NCBI RefSeq assembly: GCF_001687365.1
Contig: NZ_LGLV01000012.1
Location: 186,001 to 250,000 of the forward strand
Direction of reading: 5' to 3'
Source: Pararhizobium polonicum
GTDB taxonomy: Bacteria > Pseudomonadota > Alphaproteobacteria > Rhizobiales > Rhizobiaceae
DNA length: 64,000 bases
Made by a program: the position numbers and the translations under genes. Below the pieces are notes generated by a model. It was not told where the DNA came from. It was given only the letters and a program-made list of their open reading frames with translations, and ran no database searches. The stretch's first letter is position 1; every line of letters begins with the position of its first letter. This document shows, piece after piece, positions 36,828 to 45,784 of the stretch.

Positions 36828-37477
36828 CGCCCATCTCCAGCCGGGTTCACCAGCCCCGTGCCGATCATCGAATCGCGCGTCACAAGGTCGGCCAGCGCCT
36901 CCTGATCAAGGCGTTCCGTTCCGGCCGGACGTTCGGGAATGACGATGTAGCGCAGTTCCGCCGTCGAATCCCAGACACGGATCTTCTGGCCGTCGGGCAG
37001 TGCGACCCCGAACTCCTCCAGCACGCCGCGCGGATCGATCACCGCGCGTGAACGGTACGGCGGCGCCTTGTACCAGACCGGCGGCAGGCCGAGCACGGCC
37101 CAGGGGTAACAGGAGCACAGCGTGCAGACGACGAGATTGTGGGTCTCCGGCGTGTTGAACACGGCGCGCATATGCTCGCCCTGCCGTCCGGTATAACCGA
37201 GGCTGGCGATCGCCGCCGTCGCGTCACGGCGCAGCCAGTCGGCAAAATCCGGTTCGCTCCAGGCCTTGGCGACCACGCGGGCGCCGTTGCGCGGGCCGAT
37301 CCTGGTCTCATAGGTTTCGACGATCGCATCGATCGCCGCCGGATCGATCAAACCCTTCTGCGTCAGGATCGTTTCCAGCGCCTTGACCCGCGCCTCCATG
37401 TCGGAGAAATGGTTGTCGTGATGATGATGCCGATCATCGTGATGCTGATCGTGATCGTCGCGGGTGTGAGACGTCAT
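36824..37477 (-). CDS. nthA: Nitrile hydratase, alpha subunit (cobalt type)
   Basis: 217 residues. The metal claw is VCTLCSC (Cys118, Cys121, Ser122, Cys123); Thr in the second position marks the Co(III) type rather than Fe. The N-terminus carries an unusual His-rich stretch (about residues 9-23, nine histidines) before the conserved [12 protein letters not shown] 37477 with GGAGA upstream. Follows the LysE-type exporter gene by 22 bases, so the four genes may be one transcript. Confidence 0.95.
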   Translation of the reverse strand: MTSHTRDDHDQHHDDRHHHHDNHFSDMEARVKALETILTQKGLIDPAAIDAIVETYETRIGPRNGARVVAKAWSEPDFADWLRRDATAAIASLGYTGRQGEHMRAVFNTPETHNLVVCTLCSCYPWAVLGLPPVWYKAPPYRSRAVIDPRGVLEEFGVALPDGQKIRVWDSTAELRYIVIPERPAGTERLDQEALADLVTRDSMIGTGLVNPAGDGR

Positions 37478-37499
37478 CGCTTTGATCTCCGGATTCCGG

Positions 37500-38093
37500 T
37501 CATTTCAGCATCGGCCAAAGGCTGAGCACGAGCAAGACCGCCATGGTGATGTTGAACAATTTCAGCCGTATCGGATCGGACAGCCATTGCCGGAGCGCCG
37601 AGCCGAACCCTGCCCAGGTCGAAACGCTGGGAACATTGACGGCCGCAAAGATGGCGCCGACAAGGAGGACGCTGGCCAGATAGCGCTGCTCGCTCGTATA
37701 GGTCGCCATCGCCGTCACCGCCATGACCCAGGCCTTGGGGTTGATCCATTGGAAGGCGGCGGCCTGCAGGAAGGTCATCGGCACGGCACCGGCCTTGCCT
37801 TCCGACAGCGTCCGCGACGAGCCGATCTTCCAGGCGATCCAGACCAGATAGGCGCCGCCGGCGAATTTCAGCCCGGTGTAAAGCATCGGTACCGAATGCA
37901 AGAGTGCGCCAAGCCCGAGGCCGACGGCGATCAGCAGCGTCAGGAACCCGGCGCCGATACCGAACATATGCGGAATGGTCCGGGTAAAGCCGAAATTTAC
38001 CCCCGACGCAAACAGCATCATGTTGTTCGGCCCCGGCGTGATCGACGTCGTGAACGCAAAAAGAAATAACGCCAGAAGCGTGTCGGCCTGCAT
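37500..38093 (-). CDS. LysE/RhtB-family exporter
   Basis: 197 residues, six predicted membrane helices. N-terminal [31 protein letters not shown] holds the family motif, and [21 protein letters not shown] follows. Exports amino acids or related compounds. The promoter region has a perfect 7-7-7 inverted repeat, and the nitrile hydratase genes follow 22 bases downstream. Export of an amino acid formed from a nitrile/amide is conceivable but not shown. Confidence 0.92.
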   Translation of the reverse strand: MQADTLLALFLFAFTTSITPGPNNMMLFASGVNFGFTRTIPHMFGIGAGFLTLLIAVGLGLGALLHSVPMLYTGLKFAGGAYLVWIAWKIGSSRTLSEGKAGAVPMTFLQAAAFQWINPKAWVMAVTAMATYTSEQRYLASVLLVGAIFAAVNVPSVSTWAGFGSALRQWLSDPIRLKLFNITMAVLLVLSLWPMLK

Positions 38094-38110
38094 GGAATCC
38101 TCCCGAAATT

Positions 38111-38131
38111 TAGGTCAGCATAATTGACCTA
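38111..38131. promoter_or_regulatory. Perfect inverted repeat TAGGTCA-N7-TGACCTA
   Basis: Lies 18 bases upstream of the LysE start and 85 bases from the divergent SDR gene. Arms are perfect (38111-38117, 38125-38131). Same layout and partly same sequence as the site upstream of the aminotransferase (12351-12371), suggesting a shared regulator. Confidence 0.6.
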
Positions 38132-38216
38132 TTAGCAAAGACCACCCGAAACTTGTCAGGGTGACAAGAAGCATCGGACCTTTCATCGGGACCATCATTT
38201 TTTGTAGTCTCCCGTC

Positions 38217-39494
38217 ATGAACATCCTGATTCTCGGCGCAACCGGCTACATCGGCTCCATGATTGCATCCCGTCTTGCGGCGGATGGTCATTCCATTACC
38301 GGCATTGGCCGAAACCCCGCCCGCGCAGCGTTGAAGCAGCCGGACATCCGCTGGCTTCAGGTCGACCTCGCAACGATGACGACCCCCGCAGACTGGACCG
38401 GCATTCTTGAAACCCACGACGCCGTCATCAACAGCGCCGGCGCCCTTCAGGACGGCCTGGCAGACGACGTCGCGGCAACCCAGACGAAAGCCATGCAGGC
38501 CCTGTATGCCGCAGCCGGACAATCGCCTGTCCGGCTCATCGTCCAGATTTCAGCGAGAACGCAAGGCCCCGCGGCCGGCCTGCCCTTCCTCGCCACCAAA
38601 CGCCAGGCGGATGAGGCGCTGGTCTCAAGCGGCATTCCCTATGTCATTTTACGCCCGGCGCTCGTTCTTGGCCGCAATGCGCATGGCGGCTCGGCGCTTC
38701 TCAGGGCTCTTTCGGCGTTCCCCCTGGTCCTGCCGCTCACCTATGCGAAAAACCATGTCGCGACCATATCGGTCGAGGATGTCGCAACCGCCGTCTCCCG
38801 GGCGATCTCCGGCGAGTTGGCCCCCGGAACGGATGTCGCGATGGCGGCGGATGAAACGCTGACACTGGCCGAACTGGTTGTCCTTCACCGCCAATGGCTG
38901 GGCCTGCCGCCCGCCCGCATTGTCGCGATCCCCGCGCTCCTCAGCAAGCCGGTGACGTGGCTGGCGGATACCGCCGGGCGCCTCGGATGGCGTTCGCCGC
39001 TTCGCTCGACCGCCATGAAGGTCATGTCCGAGGGCGTGCGAACCGATGGCAAAGCAAGCGCTGGGCTGGCCACGGCAGCCGCCACGTTATCGGCCAATCC
39101 ATCCGGCGTGCAGGATCTCTGGTTTGCCCGCCTTTACCTTTTAAAGCCGCTTGTCATCGTCAGCCTGTCGCTCTTCTGGTTGCTGTCCGGCCTCGTTCCG
39201 CTCATCGACCCTGAACGGGCAAGCGCACATTTCCTGCCCTTTATGGGGACCGCTGCAGCGCTGGTCCTGACCATCGCCACCTGCCTGATCGACATCGCGC
39301 TCGGCCTTGCGGTTCTTGTCCGCCCATGGGCTCGAAAGGCCCTGTTCGGCATGCTTCTCGTAACCACCGCCTATCTCGGCGGCGGCAGCCTGCTCGAGCC
39401 CGCGCTCTGGCTCGATCCTCTCGGCCCCTTCGTCAAGGTCCTGCCGTCGATCCTGCTGACACTGGTTGCCCTTGCCACGCTGGATGAACGCTGA
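38217..39494 (+). CDS. SDR oxidoreductase with C-terminal DoxX-like membrane domain
   Basis: 425 residues. The N-terminal atypical SDR (ILILGATGYIGSMIASRLAADGHSITGIGRNP, VILRPALVLGRNAHGG) runs to about residue 300. Then four hydrophobic helices (LLKPLVIVSLSLFWLLSGLVPLI ... PSILLTLVALATL) match the DoxX-like module. This fusion is common in proteobacteria; the substrate is unknown. It overlaps the DUF2269 gene at the stop. Confidence 0.85.
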   Translation: MNILILGATGYIGSMIASRLAADGHSITGIGRNPARAALKQPDIRWLQVDLATMTTPADWTGILETHDAVINSAGALQDGLADDVAATQTKAMQALYAAAGQSPVRLIVQISARTQGPAAGLPFLATKRQADEALVSSGIPYVILRPALVLGRNAHGGSALLRALSAFPLVLPLTYAKNHVATISVEDVATAVSRAISGELAPGTDVAMAADETLTLAELVVLHRQWLGLPPARIVAIPALLSKPVTWLADTAGRLGWRSPLRSTAMKVMSEGVRTDGKASAGLATAAATLSANPSGVQDLWFARLYLLKPLVIVSLSLFWLLSGLVPLIDPERASAHFLPFMGTAAALVLTIATCLIDIALGLAVLVRPWARKALFGMLLVTTAYLGGGSLLEPALWLDPLGPFVKVLPSILLTLVALATLDER

Positions 39495-39970
39495 TGATCG
39501 AGCAATGGTTGCTTCTTGCCCATGTCGTCGGCGCCACCGTGCTTTTCGGCACGGGCGCCGGGATCGCCTTTTTCATGGTCATGGCGCACAGGACGCGCGA
39601 TCCGGCGCTGATCGCGCATACGGCGGGCGTCGTCGTCGTCGCCGATACCGTCTTTACAGCCACCGCAGCCATTCTTCAGCCGGTGACCGGCTACATTCTC
39701 GCCAGAATGATCGGATGGCCGCTTGAGGAGGGATGGATCGTTCTTTCCCTCATCCTCTATGTCGTCACAGGCATTTTCTGGCTGCCGGTGGTCTGGATTC
39801 AGATCAGGCTGCGCGATCTGGCCCGCGCCGCCGCCATGGCCGGCACCCCGTTGCCTCCAGCCTATTTCACCCTGTATCGCATCTGGTTTGCCTGTGGCTT
39901 CCCGGCCTTTTTCGCCGTCATCGGCATTCTCTGGCTGATGCTGACCAAGCCATCCCTTGCGCTCTTCTGA
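39494..39970 (+). CDS. DUF2269 integral membrane protein
   Basis: 158 residues, four predicted helices, beginning MIEQWLLLAHVVGATVLFGTGAGIAFFMVMAHRT, with the helix-capping pattern of DUF2269. The start shares the A and TG with the SDR stop (TGATG), so the genes are coupled and the two membrane modules probably work together. Function unknown. Confidence 0.85.
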   Translation: MIEQWLLLAHVVGATVLFGTGAGIAFFMVMAHRTRDPALIAHTAGVVVVADTVFTATAAILQPVTGYILARMIGWPLEEGWIVLSLILYVVTGIFWLPVVWIQIRLRDLARAAAMAGTPLPPAYFTLYRIWFACGFPAFFAVIGILWLMLTKPSLALF

Positions 39971-40075
39971 TATCGCCCGACGCTGCGGCTTCACGGCCAC
40001 GTGTCTTTCATCTCCGGTCAGATGTCCTATCTATTGGATGGCTGCGGGCTCGACATTGAAGACAAGGATCACATC

Positions 40076-40921
40076 ATGCAGAACGCCATACCCACCACAG
40101 CCTTCCCTTCCGGCAAGACCGTTCCCGTGCTTGGCCAGGGCACCTGGCACATGGGTGAGCGCAAGACGAGCGCCAGCGAGGAGGCAAAATGCCTGCGGCA
40201 TGGCCTCGATCTCGGCATGACGCTGATCGACACCGCCGAAATGTATGCCGATGGCGGTGCCGAGCGGATTGTCGCGGAAGCGATCAGGGGACGCCGCGAC
40301 GATGCCTTCCTGGTGAGCAAGGTGCTGCCCTCCAATGCCAGCCGCGACGGCACGGTCAAGGCCTGCGAAGCCAGCCTGAAGCGGCTCGGCACCGATCACA
40401 TCGACCTCTATCTCCTTCACTGGCGCGGCCGCTACCGCCTCGCAGAAACCGTCGAGGCCTTCGAGACCCTGCGTCAGGCCGGCAAGATCGGTGCCTGGGG
40501 CGTCTCCAATTTCGATACCGACGATATGGAAGAACTTCTCGGCGTGCCGGACGGCGGCAACGTCGCGGCCAATCAGGTGCTCTACAATCTGGCCCGGCGC
40601 GGCATCGAATACGACCTGTTGAAGGATAGCCAGATGCGCGGCATTCCGGTCATGGCCTATTCGCCGCTCGACGAGGGCCGTTTGCTGCGCCACCCCGATC
40701 TCATCCATATCGCCAAGGCCCATCAGGCAACCGTCGCGCAGGTGGCGCTTGCCTTCCTGATCCGCAATCCCGGCGTTATCGTCATTCCGAAAACCGGCAT
40801 GCCGGAACGCGTCCGCGAAAACCGGGCCGCAGTCGAGGTGCATCTGACCGACGACGATCTGGCTATCCTCGACAGGGCTTTCCCGCCACCGGGCAGAAAA
40901 ATGCCGCTGGAGATGATCTGA
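40076..40921 (+). CDS. Aldo/keto reductase (DkgA-like)
   Basis: 281 residues. [30 protein letters not shown] (Asp-Tyr), [11 protein letters not shown] (Lys) and [11 protein letters not shown] (His) give the catalytic tetrad. It ends [15 protein letters not shown], a cofactor loop. Smaller than the first reductase at 5.6 kb and of a different branch (AKR5-like). ATG 40076 follows AAGGA; the frame opens earlier at 40001 but without family residues. Confidence 0.9.
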   Translation: MQNAIPTTAFPSGKTVPVLGQGTWHMGERKTSASEEAKCLRHGLDLGMTLIDTAEMYADGGAERIVAEAIRGRRDDAFLVSKVLPSNASRDGTVKACEASLKRLGTDHIDLYLLHWRGRYRLAETVEAFETLRQAGKIGAWGVSNFDTDDMEELLGVPDGGNVAANQVLYNLARRGIEYDLLKDSQMRGIPVMAYSPLDEGRLLRHPDLIHIAKAHQATVAQVALAFLIRNPGVIVIPKTGMPERVRENRAAVEVHLTDDDLAILDRAFPPPGRKMPLEMI

Positions 40922-40943
40922 GCGGCATCGTCCCCATATGAAA

Positions 40944-40963
40944 GGGGCGCCCGGTGGCGCCCC
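40944..40963 (-). terminator. Terminator of the ilvIH operon
   Basis: GGGGCGCC and GGCGCCCC form a perfect 8-base stem with a 4-base loop 7 bases after the ilvH stop. It lies between convergent genes, so it can also stop the aldo/keto reductase transcript. Confidence 0.7.
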
Positions 40964-40970
40964 TCATCAT

Positions 40971-41543
40971 TCACATCCCCTGCGGGCCGCGGTTCATCGC
41001 CGCGATGCCGGTGCGGCAGACTTCCAGAACGCCGAGCGGCTTCATGATCGCCACGAACTGGTCGATCTTGGACGACTTTCCAGTGATTTCGAGGATGAAA
41101 TGTTCCAGCGTCGCGTCGATCACCTTGGCGTGGAAGGCATCGGCCAGACGCAGCGTTTCCGCCCGGGTCTCGCCCTGCCCGCTGACCTTGACCAGCGCCA
41201 CTTCACGCTCGATCGGCCGGTCATGGCCGAGTTCGGCGGCGCGAACCGTCAGATCGACGACGCGGTGAACCGGAACGATGCGCTCCAGCTGTGCCTTGAT
41301 CTGCTCCAGCACGTGCGGCGTGCCGCGCGTGACGATGGTGATGCGCGACAGGTGCGACTGGTGCTCGGTTTCCGAAACCGTCAGGCTTTCGATGTTGTAG
41401 CCACGGCCGGAAAACAGGCCGATGACGCGGGCTAGGACGCCCGGCTCGTTGTCGACGAGAACCGATAGCGTGTGGTTTTCCGCCTTCTCGGTTTCCTTGG
41501 CGATGAAATAGGCGGAGCCGGTCGGCTGAAGATGTGCGTTCAT
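40971..41543 (-). CDS. ilvH: Acetolactate synthase, small (regulatory) subunit
   Basis: 190 residues. The N-terminal ACT domain (HTLSVLVDNEPGVLARVIGLFSGRGYNIESLTVSETE) binds valine for feedback control, and the C-terminal domain stimulates the large subunit. ATG 41543 has AAGGA upstream. 22 bases after ilvI on the same strand, under the same attenuator. Confidence 0.97.
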   Translation of the reverse strand: MNAHLQPTGSAYFIAKETEKAENHTLSVLVDNEPGVLARVIGLFSGRGYNIESLTVSETEHQSHLSRITIVTRGTPHVLEQIKAQLERIVPVHRVVDLTVRAAELGHDRPIEREVALVKVSGQGETRAETLRLADAFHAKVIDATLEHFILEITGKSSKIDQFVAIMKPLGVLEVCRTGIAAMNRGPQGM

Positions 41544-41565
41544 GATCGTGTCCTTTTCCTATTCA

Positions 41566-43374
41566 TCAAACCAGTGCGCGGCCCTTGGCGTCGATCGCAT
41601 TGGCGACCGCTTCGTCCGTGGCCTCGTCCGGCAGCAGCATCTCGTTATGTGCCTTGCCCGAGGGGATCATCGGGAAGCAGTTGGCGAGATTGGCGACGCG
41701 GCAATCGAAGATCACCGGCGCCGGGCTGTCGATCATCTGCTGGATTGCCGCATCGAGATCGGCCGGCTTGTCGCAGCGGATGCCGACGCCGCCATAGGCC
41801 TCGGCCAGCTTCACGAAATCGGGCATGGCTTCGGTATAGGAGTTGGACAGACGGTTGCCGTGCAGCAGCTGCTGCCACTGACGGACCATGCCCATGTACT
41901 GGTTGTTGAGGATGAAGATCTTGACCGGCAAGTTATGCTGCACGGCGCAGGACATTTCCTGGATGCACATCTGGATCGACGCGTCGCCGGCAATGTCGAT
42001 GACGAGGGCATCGGGATGGGCGACCTGAACGCCGATCGCCGCCGGGAAGCCGTAACCCATGGTGCCGAGACCGCCCGAGGTCATCCAGCGGTTGGGCTGT
42101 TCGAAACCATAGAACTGCGCCGCCCACATCTGGTGCTGGCCGACTTCGGTGGTGATGTAGGTGTCGCGATGCTTGGTCAGCTCGTACAGGCGCTGAATGG
42201 CATATTGCGGCATGATGACGTCGTCGCTCATCTTGTAGGCCAGCGAGTTGCGGCCGCGCCAGCGAACGATTCCTTCCCACCAGTCGGCCAGACGCGCCTT
42301 GTCGGCATCCTTGGCCGAGGCCCGCCAGACGCGAACCATGTCTTCCAGAACATTGCCGATATCGCCGATGATCGGAACGTCGACGCGAACGGTCTTGTTG
42401 ATCGACGACGGGTCGATATCGATATGGATCTTCTTGGAGTTCGGCGAAAAGGCATTGAGACGGCCGGTGATGCGGTCGTCGAAGCGGGCCCCGATGCAGA
42501 CCATGACGTCGCAATCGTGCATCGCCATGTTGGCCTCGAAGGTACCGTGCATGCCCAGCATGCCCAGCCAGTTGTCGCCCGATGCGGGATAGGCGCCCAG
42601 CCCCATCAGCGTCGAGGTGATCGGGAAATTGGTCAGCTCTACCAGTTCGCGCAGCAGCTTGGAGGCTTCAGGGCCGGAATTGATGACACCGCCGCCGGAG
42701 TAGATGACCGGGCGGCGGGCGCCTTTCATCATCTCGATGGCCTGCTCGATCTGGCGCATGTCGCCCTGCAGCTTCGGCTGATAGCTCGCCTGGATCGGAG
42801 CGGCCGAAGGCGGCGTATAGGTGCCGGTGGCGAACTGGACGTCCTTGGGAATATCGACGACGACCGGGCCGGGACGGCCGGACTGGGCGATGCGGAACGC
42901 TTCATGGATGATGCGCGCGAGATCGTTGACATCCTTGACCAGCCAGTTGTGCTTGGTGCAGGGCCGCGTGATGCCGACGGTATCGCATTCCTGGAAGGCA
43001 TCCGAGCCGATCAGCGAGGTCGGCACCTGGCCGGTCAGGCAGACGAGCGGGATACTGTCCATCAGCGCATCCTGCAGCGGCGTGACGGCATTGGTGGCGC
43101 CCGGACCGGAGGTCACCAGCATGACGCCGACCTTGCCGGTCGAGCGGGCATAGCCTTCGGCCATATGGCCGGCGCCCTGCTCGTGACGGACGAGGATGTG
43201 CTGGATATCCTCCTGCTGGAAGATCTCGTCATAGATCGGCAGGACGGCACCGCCCGGATAGCCGAAAATATGCTCCACACCATTGTCCCTCAGTGCCTGA
43301 AGAACAATTTCCGCCCCAGTCATGCGATTGTCCTGCATCTGGTCACCCTGCGTCTGATTTTCTGTGCCGCTCAT
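41566..43374 (-). CDS. ilvI: Acetolactate synthase, large (catalytic) subunit
   Basis: 602-residue thiamine-diphosphate enzyme for the first common step of valine, leucine and isoleucine synthesis. The catalytic glutamate is in LVRHEQGAGHMAEGYA (about residue 65). The FAD/TPP domains follow, with GDASIQMCIQEMSCA and NNQYMGMVRQWQ binding the diphosphate. ATG 43374 is taken; MDGNRP at 43392 is an in-frame alternative. The frame remains open through the leader, but that part is the attenuator. Confidence 0.97.
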   Translation of the reverse strand: MSGTENQTQGDQMQDNRMTGAEIVLQALRDNGVEHIFGYPGGAVLPIYDEIFQQEDIQHILVRHEQGAGHMAEGYARSTGKVGVMLVTSGPGATNAVTPLQDALMDSIPLVCLTGQVPTSLIGSDAFQECDTVGITRPCTKHNWLVKDVNDLARIIHEAFRIAQSGRPGPVVVDIPKDVQFATGTYTPPSAAPIQASYQPKLQGDMRQIEQAIEMMKGARRPVIYSGGGVINSGPEASKLLRELVELTNFPITSTLMGLGAYPASGDNWLGMLGMHGTFEANMAMHDCDVMVCIGARFDDRITGRLNAFSPNSKKIHIDIDPSSINKTVRVDVPIIGDIGNVLEDMVRVWRASAKDADKARLADWWEGIVRWRGRNSLAYKMSDDVIMPQYAIQRLYELTKHRDTYITTEVGQHQMWAAQFYGFEQPNRWMTSGGLGTMGYGFPAAIGVQVAHPDALVIDIAGDASIQMCIQEMSCAVQHNLPVKIFILNNQYMGMVRQWQQLLHGNRLSNSYTEAMPDFVKLAEAYGGVGIRCDKPADLDAAIQQMIDSPAPVIFDCRVANLANCFPMIPSGKAHNEMLLPDEATDEAVANAIDAKGRALV

Positions 43375-43430
43375 TGGCCTGTTTCCGTCCATGTTCGCGT
43401 TTTGGCTGTGAGTATCGTGTTTGAAGGCAT

Positions 43431-43508
43431 AAAAAAAGGCCCCGTAAGGGCCTCGTGTCTGCGCATGGGTGGCTATCGCCGGATGGTTACACCATCCTGC
43501 CCATGCGC
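43431..43508 (-). promoter_or_regulatory. Transcription attenuator of ilvIH (nested hairpins and terminator)
   Basis: On the minus strand the leader can form an outer stem (43500-43508 with 43461-43469, 9 perfect pairs) enclosing a 7-pair inner stem (43491-43497 with 43481-43487), and a terminator hairpin AGGCCC/GGGCCT (43437-43453) followed by seven T. The outer-stem left arm is inside the leader-peptide gene, so ribosome position can decide folding. It stands between promoter and ilvI. Confidence 0.85.
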
Positions 43509-43543
43509 CGTCCCACCACAAGAATTGCTGCGATTTTTTTCAT
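43487..43543 (-). CDS. ilvIH leader peptide
   Basis: 18-codon peptide MKKIAAILVVGRRMGRMV from ATG 43543 to TAA. It contains Ile, Ile, Leu, Val, Val among residues 4-10, and ends with another Val, the amino acids made by the pathway. Its 3' part overlaps the attenuator stems. No Shine-Dalgarno sequence precedes it; the predicted transcription start falls at or next to the ATG, so it may be leaderless, as trpL is in Sinorhizobium. Confidence 0.82.
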   Translation of the reverse strand: MKKIAAILVVGRRMGRMV

Positions 43544-43551
43544 GGACGCGA

Positions 43552-43580
43552 GTGATAAACAGAAATGGCAGCTCCGTCAA
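43552..43580 (-). promoter_or_regulatory. Candidate promoter of the ilvIH leader
   Basis: On the minus strand TTGACG (43580-43575) and TATCAC (43557-43552) are 17 bases apart. The ATG of the leader peptide lies 8 bases after the -10 element. Confidence 0.6.
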
Positions 43581-43683
43581 CGCCTTTCCCGAAAACAACC
43601 GGAACGGGTTCGAAACGGCACAAACTCGCGCAACCCACAGAAACAACTTATTAAATCCCTTCCGATAGTGTTGCAAACACTCG

Positions 43684-45753
43684 ATGAGAGGTTTCGTATT
43701 GCTGAACAATGAGCTTCAAACTTCGACCAGTGCCGGAGAGCAGGATAGACGCGACGCCCTGAAACGGGGCAACCGCTTCCTCGGCCGCGTCGTTGCGTGC
43801 AGCGGTTCGCGTGCGACGATTGCAGCCATTGCCGAAAACGGCGAAACCTCGCTGACCGAATTGTGGTCCGTCGGCCGGTTGATTTCAATCACCGTCGGCA
43901 AGAACCGCGTCGTTGCCCTCGTCTATTCCATGCAGACCGCCACCAACGAATGGGGCGAAGAACTCGACAATACGTTCCGCATCGAAGTGGAGCTGATGGG
44001 CGAAGTCCATGTCGGTCCTTCCGGGAAGGAAGAGTTTTCCGCCGGCATCAGCCAGTATCCCTATCTCGGCGCCATCGCCCACCGTATCCGCGCCGCCGAC
44101 CTTGCCCGCATCTACGATGCCGGCAAGGACGAAACCTGCGTCATCGGCAGGCTGACGCAGGACGAAAGCCTGGATGCCGCCATCCATATTCCCTCGATGC
44201 TGTCAAAGCACTTTGCCATCGTCGGCACCACCGGCGTCGGCAAATCGACAGCCGTGACCCTGCTGCTGCGCAAGGCCATCGAATCCGATCCGAAGCTGCG
44301 CGTTCTGATCCTCGATCCGCACAACGAATTCGCCGCCGCCTTCCCGGATCTGGCCGTCGTCATCGACACCGACAATCTCGACCTGCCCTTCTGGTTGATG
44401 AAGCTGGAGGAGTTCGCCGAGGTCGTCTTCCGTGGCCGGCCACCGGTGCCGGAAGAGCTCGACATCCTGCGCGATGTCATTCCCGAAGCGAAAAGGGCTT
44501 TCAAGGGCTCCGCCGATTCCGGCCTTGCGCGCCGCACCAGCGAAAAAAGCTCGATGACCGCCGATACGCCGGTTCCCTATCGCATCGCCGATCTGCTGGC
44601 GATGATCGATGAGCGCATCGGCCGGCTGGAAGGGCGCAGCGACAAGCCGCACCTGCGCTCGCTCAAGATCAAGGTGATCGGCGCGATCAACGATCCGCGC
44701 TACAATTTCATGTTCTCCTCGAACACGATCACCGACACGATCCTGGAGACGATCGCCAAGATCTTCCGCATTCCCGGTGACGGCAGGCCGATCACCACCT
44801 TCCAGCTCGCCGGCATTCCGTCCGAGGTCGTCAATTCCGTCGCCTCGGTGCTGTGCCGCATGGCGTTCGAAATCGGCCTGTGGAGCAATGGCGGCGTTCA
44901 CATGCTGGTGGTCTGCGAGGAGGCGCACCGCTACGTTCCCTCCGATCCCAGCCTCGGCTTCGTGCCGACACGGCAGGCCATCGCCCGCATCGCCAAGGAA
45001 GGCCGCAAATACGGCGTCTCCCTCGGCATCATCACCCAGCGCCCCGGCGAACTCGATCCGACCATCCTGTCGCAGTGCTCGACGGTCTTTGCCATGCGCC
45101 TCTCCAACGACCGCGACCAGGATATCATCCGCTCGGCCATCCCCAACTCGTCGATTTCCTCGACCAGCTTCATCTCCTCGATCGGAAACGGCGAGGCCAT
45201 CGCCTTCGGTGAGGCGGTCGCCGTGCCGATGCGCATGCTGTTTACCCGCGTCGACGAGAAGAGCCTGCCGAAAGCCAATGGCGTTGCCGTCAAGGTGACG
45301 GATGAAACCCCGGACACCGTCGATCTGCGCACGGTCGTGGCCCGCATGCGGGCGATGAACGGGCCGGACATTTCCGGCTTCCAGCAGGCCTATTCGGCCA
45401 GCCTTGGCGGCTCGGATCCGGATATGACCTGGACGGACGACAGTTTCCCCGACGCCAAGGCGCCTGAAGAAACAGCTGTGATGCGGCAGCAGGACGCGGA
45501 TATGCCCGCTGTCGAACCCTACAACCCCGCCATGCTGCCACGGGCCGAGCCTGCCAATCCGCAGCTCCAGCGCTTCAACCAGATCCGCAACCAGCTGCTC
45601 TCGGACGAGCCGCCGGAACAGCCGCAGGCAGCCCCTTACCGGGCACCGCCACGCCCCGCGCCAAGCTTTGCCCAACCTGGTCCGGACCAGCCCCGGCTAT
45701 CCCTGCGCGAAAGCCTGCTGAAAAAGCCGCTGAGCAGCATTATCCGCAAATAG
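43684..45753 (+). CDS. HerA-like ATPase (DUF87 domain)
   Basis: 689 residues of the HerA/FtsK superfamily. Walker A IVGTTGVGKSTAVTLLLRKA is near residue 180, Walker B is MLVVCEEAHRYVP, with the HerA barrel at the N-terminus (NRFLGRVVACSGSRATIAAI) and a proline-rich tail. Such hexamers move DNA in repair; no nurA-type nuclease gene lies beside it. ATG 43684 is listed, but TTG 43699 has GAGAGG 7 bases upstream and is a likely true start. Confidence 0.87.
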   Translation: MRGFVLLNNELQTSTSAGEQDRRDALKRGNRFLGRVVACSGSRATIAAIAENGETSLTELWSVGRLISITVGKNRVVALVYSMQTATNEWGEELDNTFRIEVELMGEVHVGPSGKEEFSAGISQYPYLGAIAHRIRAADLARIYDAGKDETCVIGRLTQDESLDAAIHIPSMLSKHFAIVGTTGVGKSTAVTLLLRKAIESDPKLRVLILDPHNEFAAAFPDLAVVIDTDNLDLPFWLMKLEEFAEVVFRGRPPVPEELDILRDVIPEAKRAFKGSADSGLARRTSEKSSMTADTPVPYRIADLLAMIDERIGRLEGRSDKPHLRSLKIKVIGAINDPRYNFMFSSNTITDTILETIAKIFRIPGDGRPITTFQLAGIPSEVVNSVASVLCRMAFEIGLWSNGGVHMLVVCEEAHRYVPSDPSLGFVPTRQAIARIAKEGRKYGVSLGIITQRPGELDPTILSQCSTVFAMRLSNDRDQDIIRSAIPNSSISSTSFISSIGNGEAIAFGEAVAVPMRMLFTRVDEKSLPKANGVAVKVTDETPDTVDLRTVVARMRAMNGPDISGFQQAYSASLGGSDPDMTWTDDSFPDAKAPEETAVMRQQDADMPAVEPYNPAMLPRAEPANPQLQRFNQIRNQLLSDEPPEQPQAAPYRAPPRPAPSFAQPGPDQPRLSLRESLLKKPLSSIIRK

Positions 45754-45784
45754 CCGGAACGAAGCACCACCGGCTGTTCCCGGT

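Noticed and set aside
41542-43668. Long plus-strand open frame across ilvIH
   Set aside because: Antisense to two certain genes and lacks any recognisable domain.
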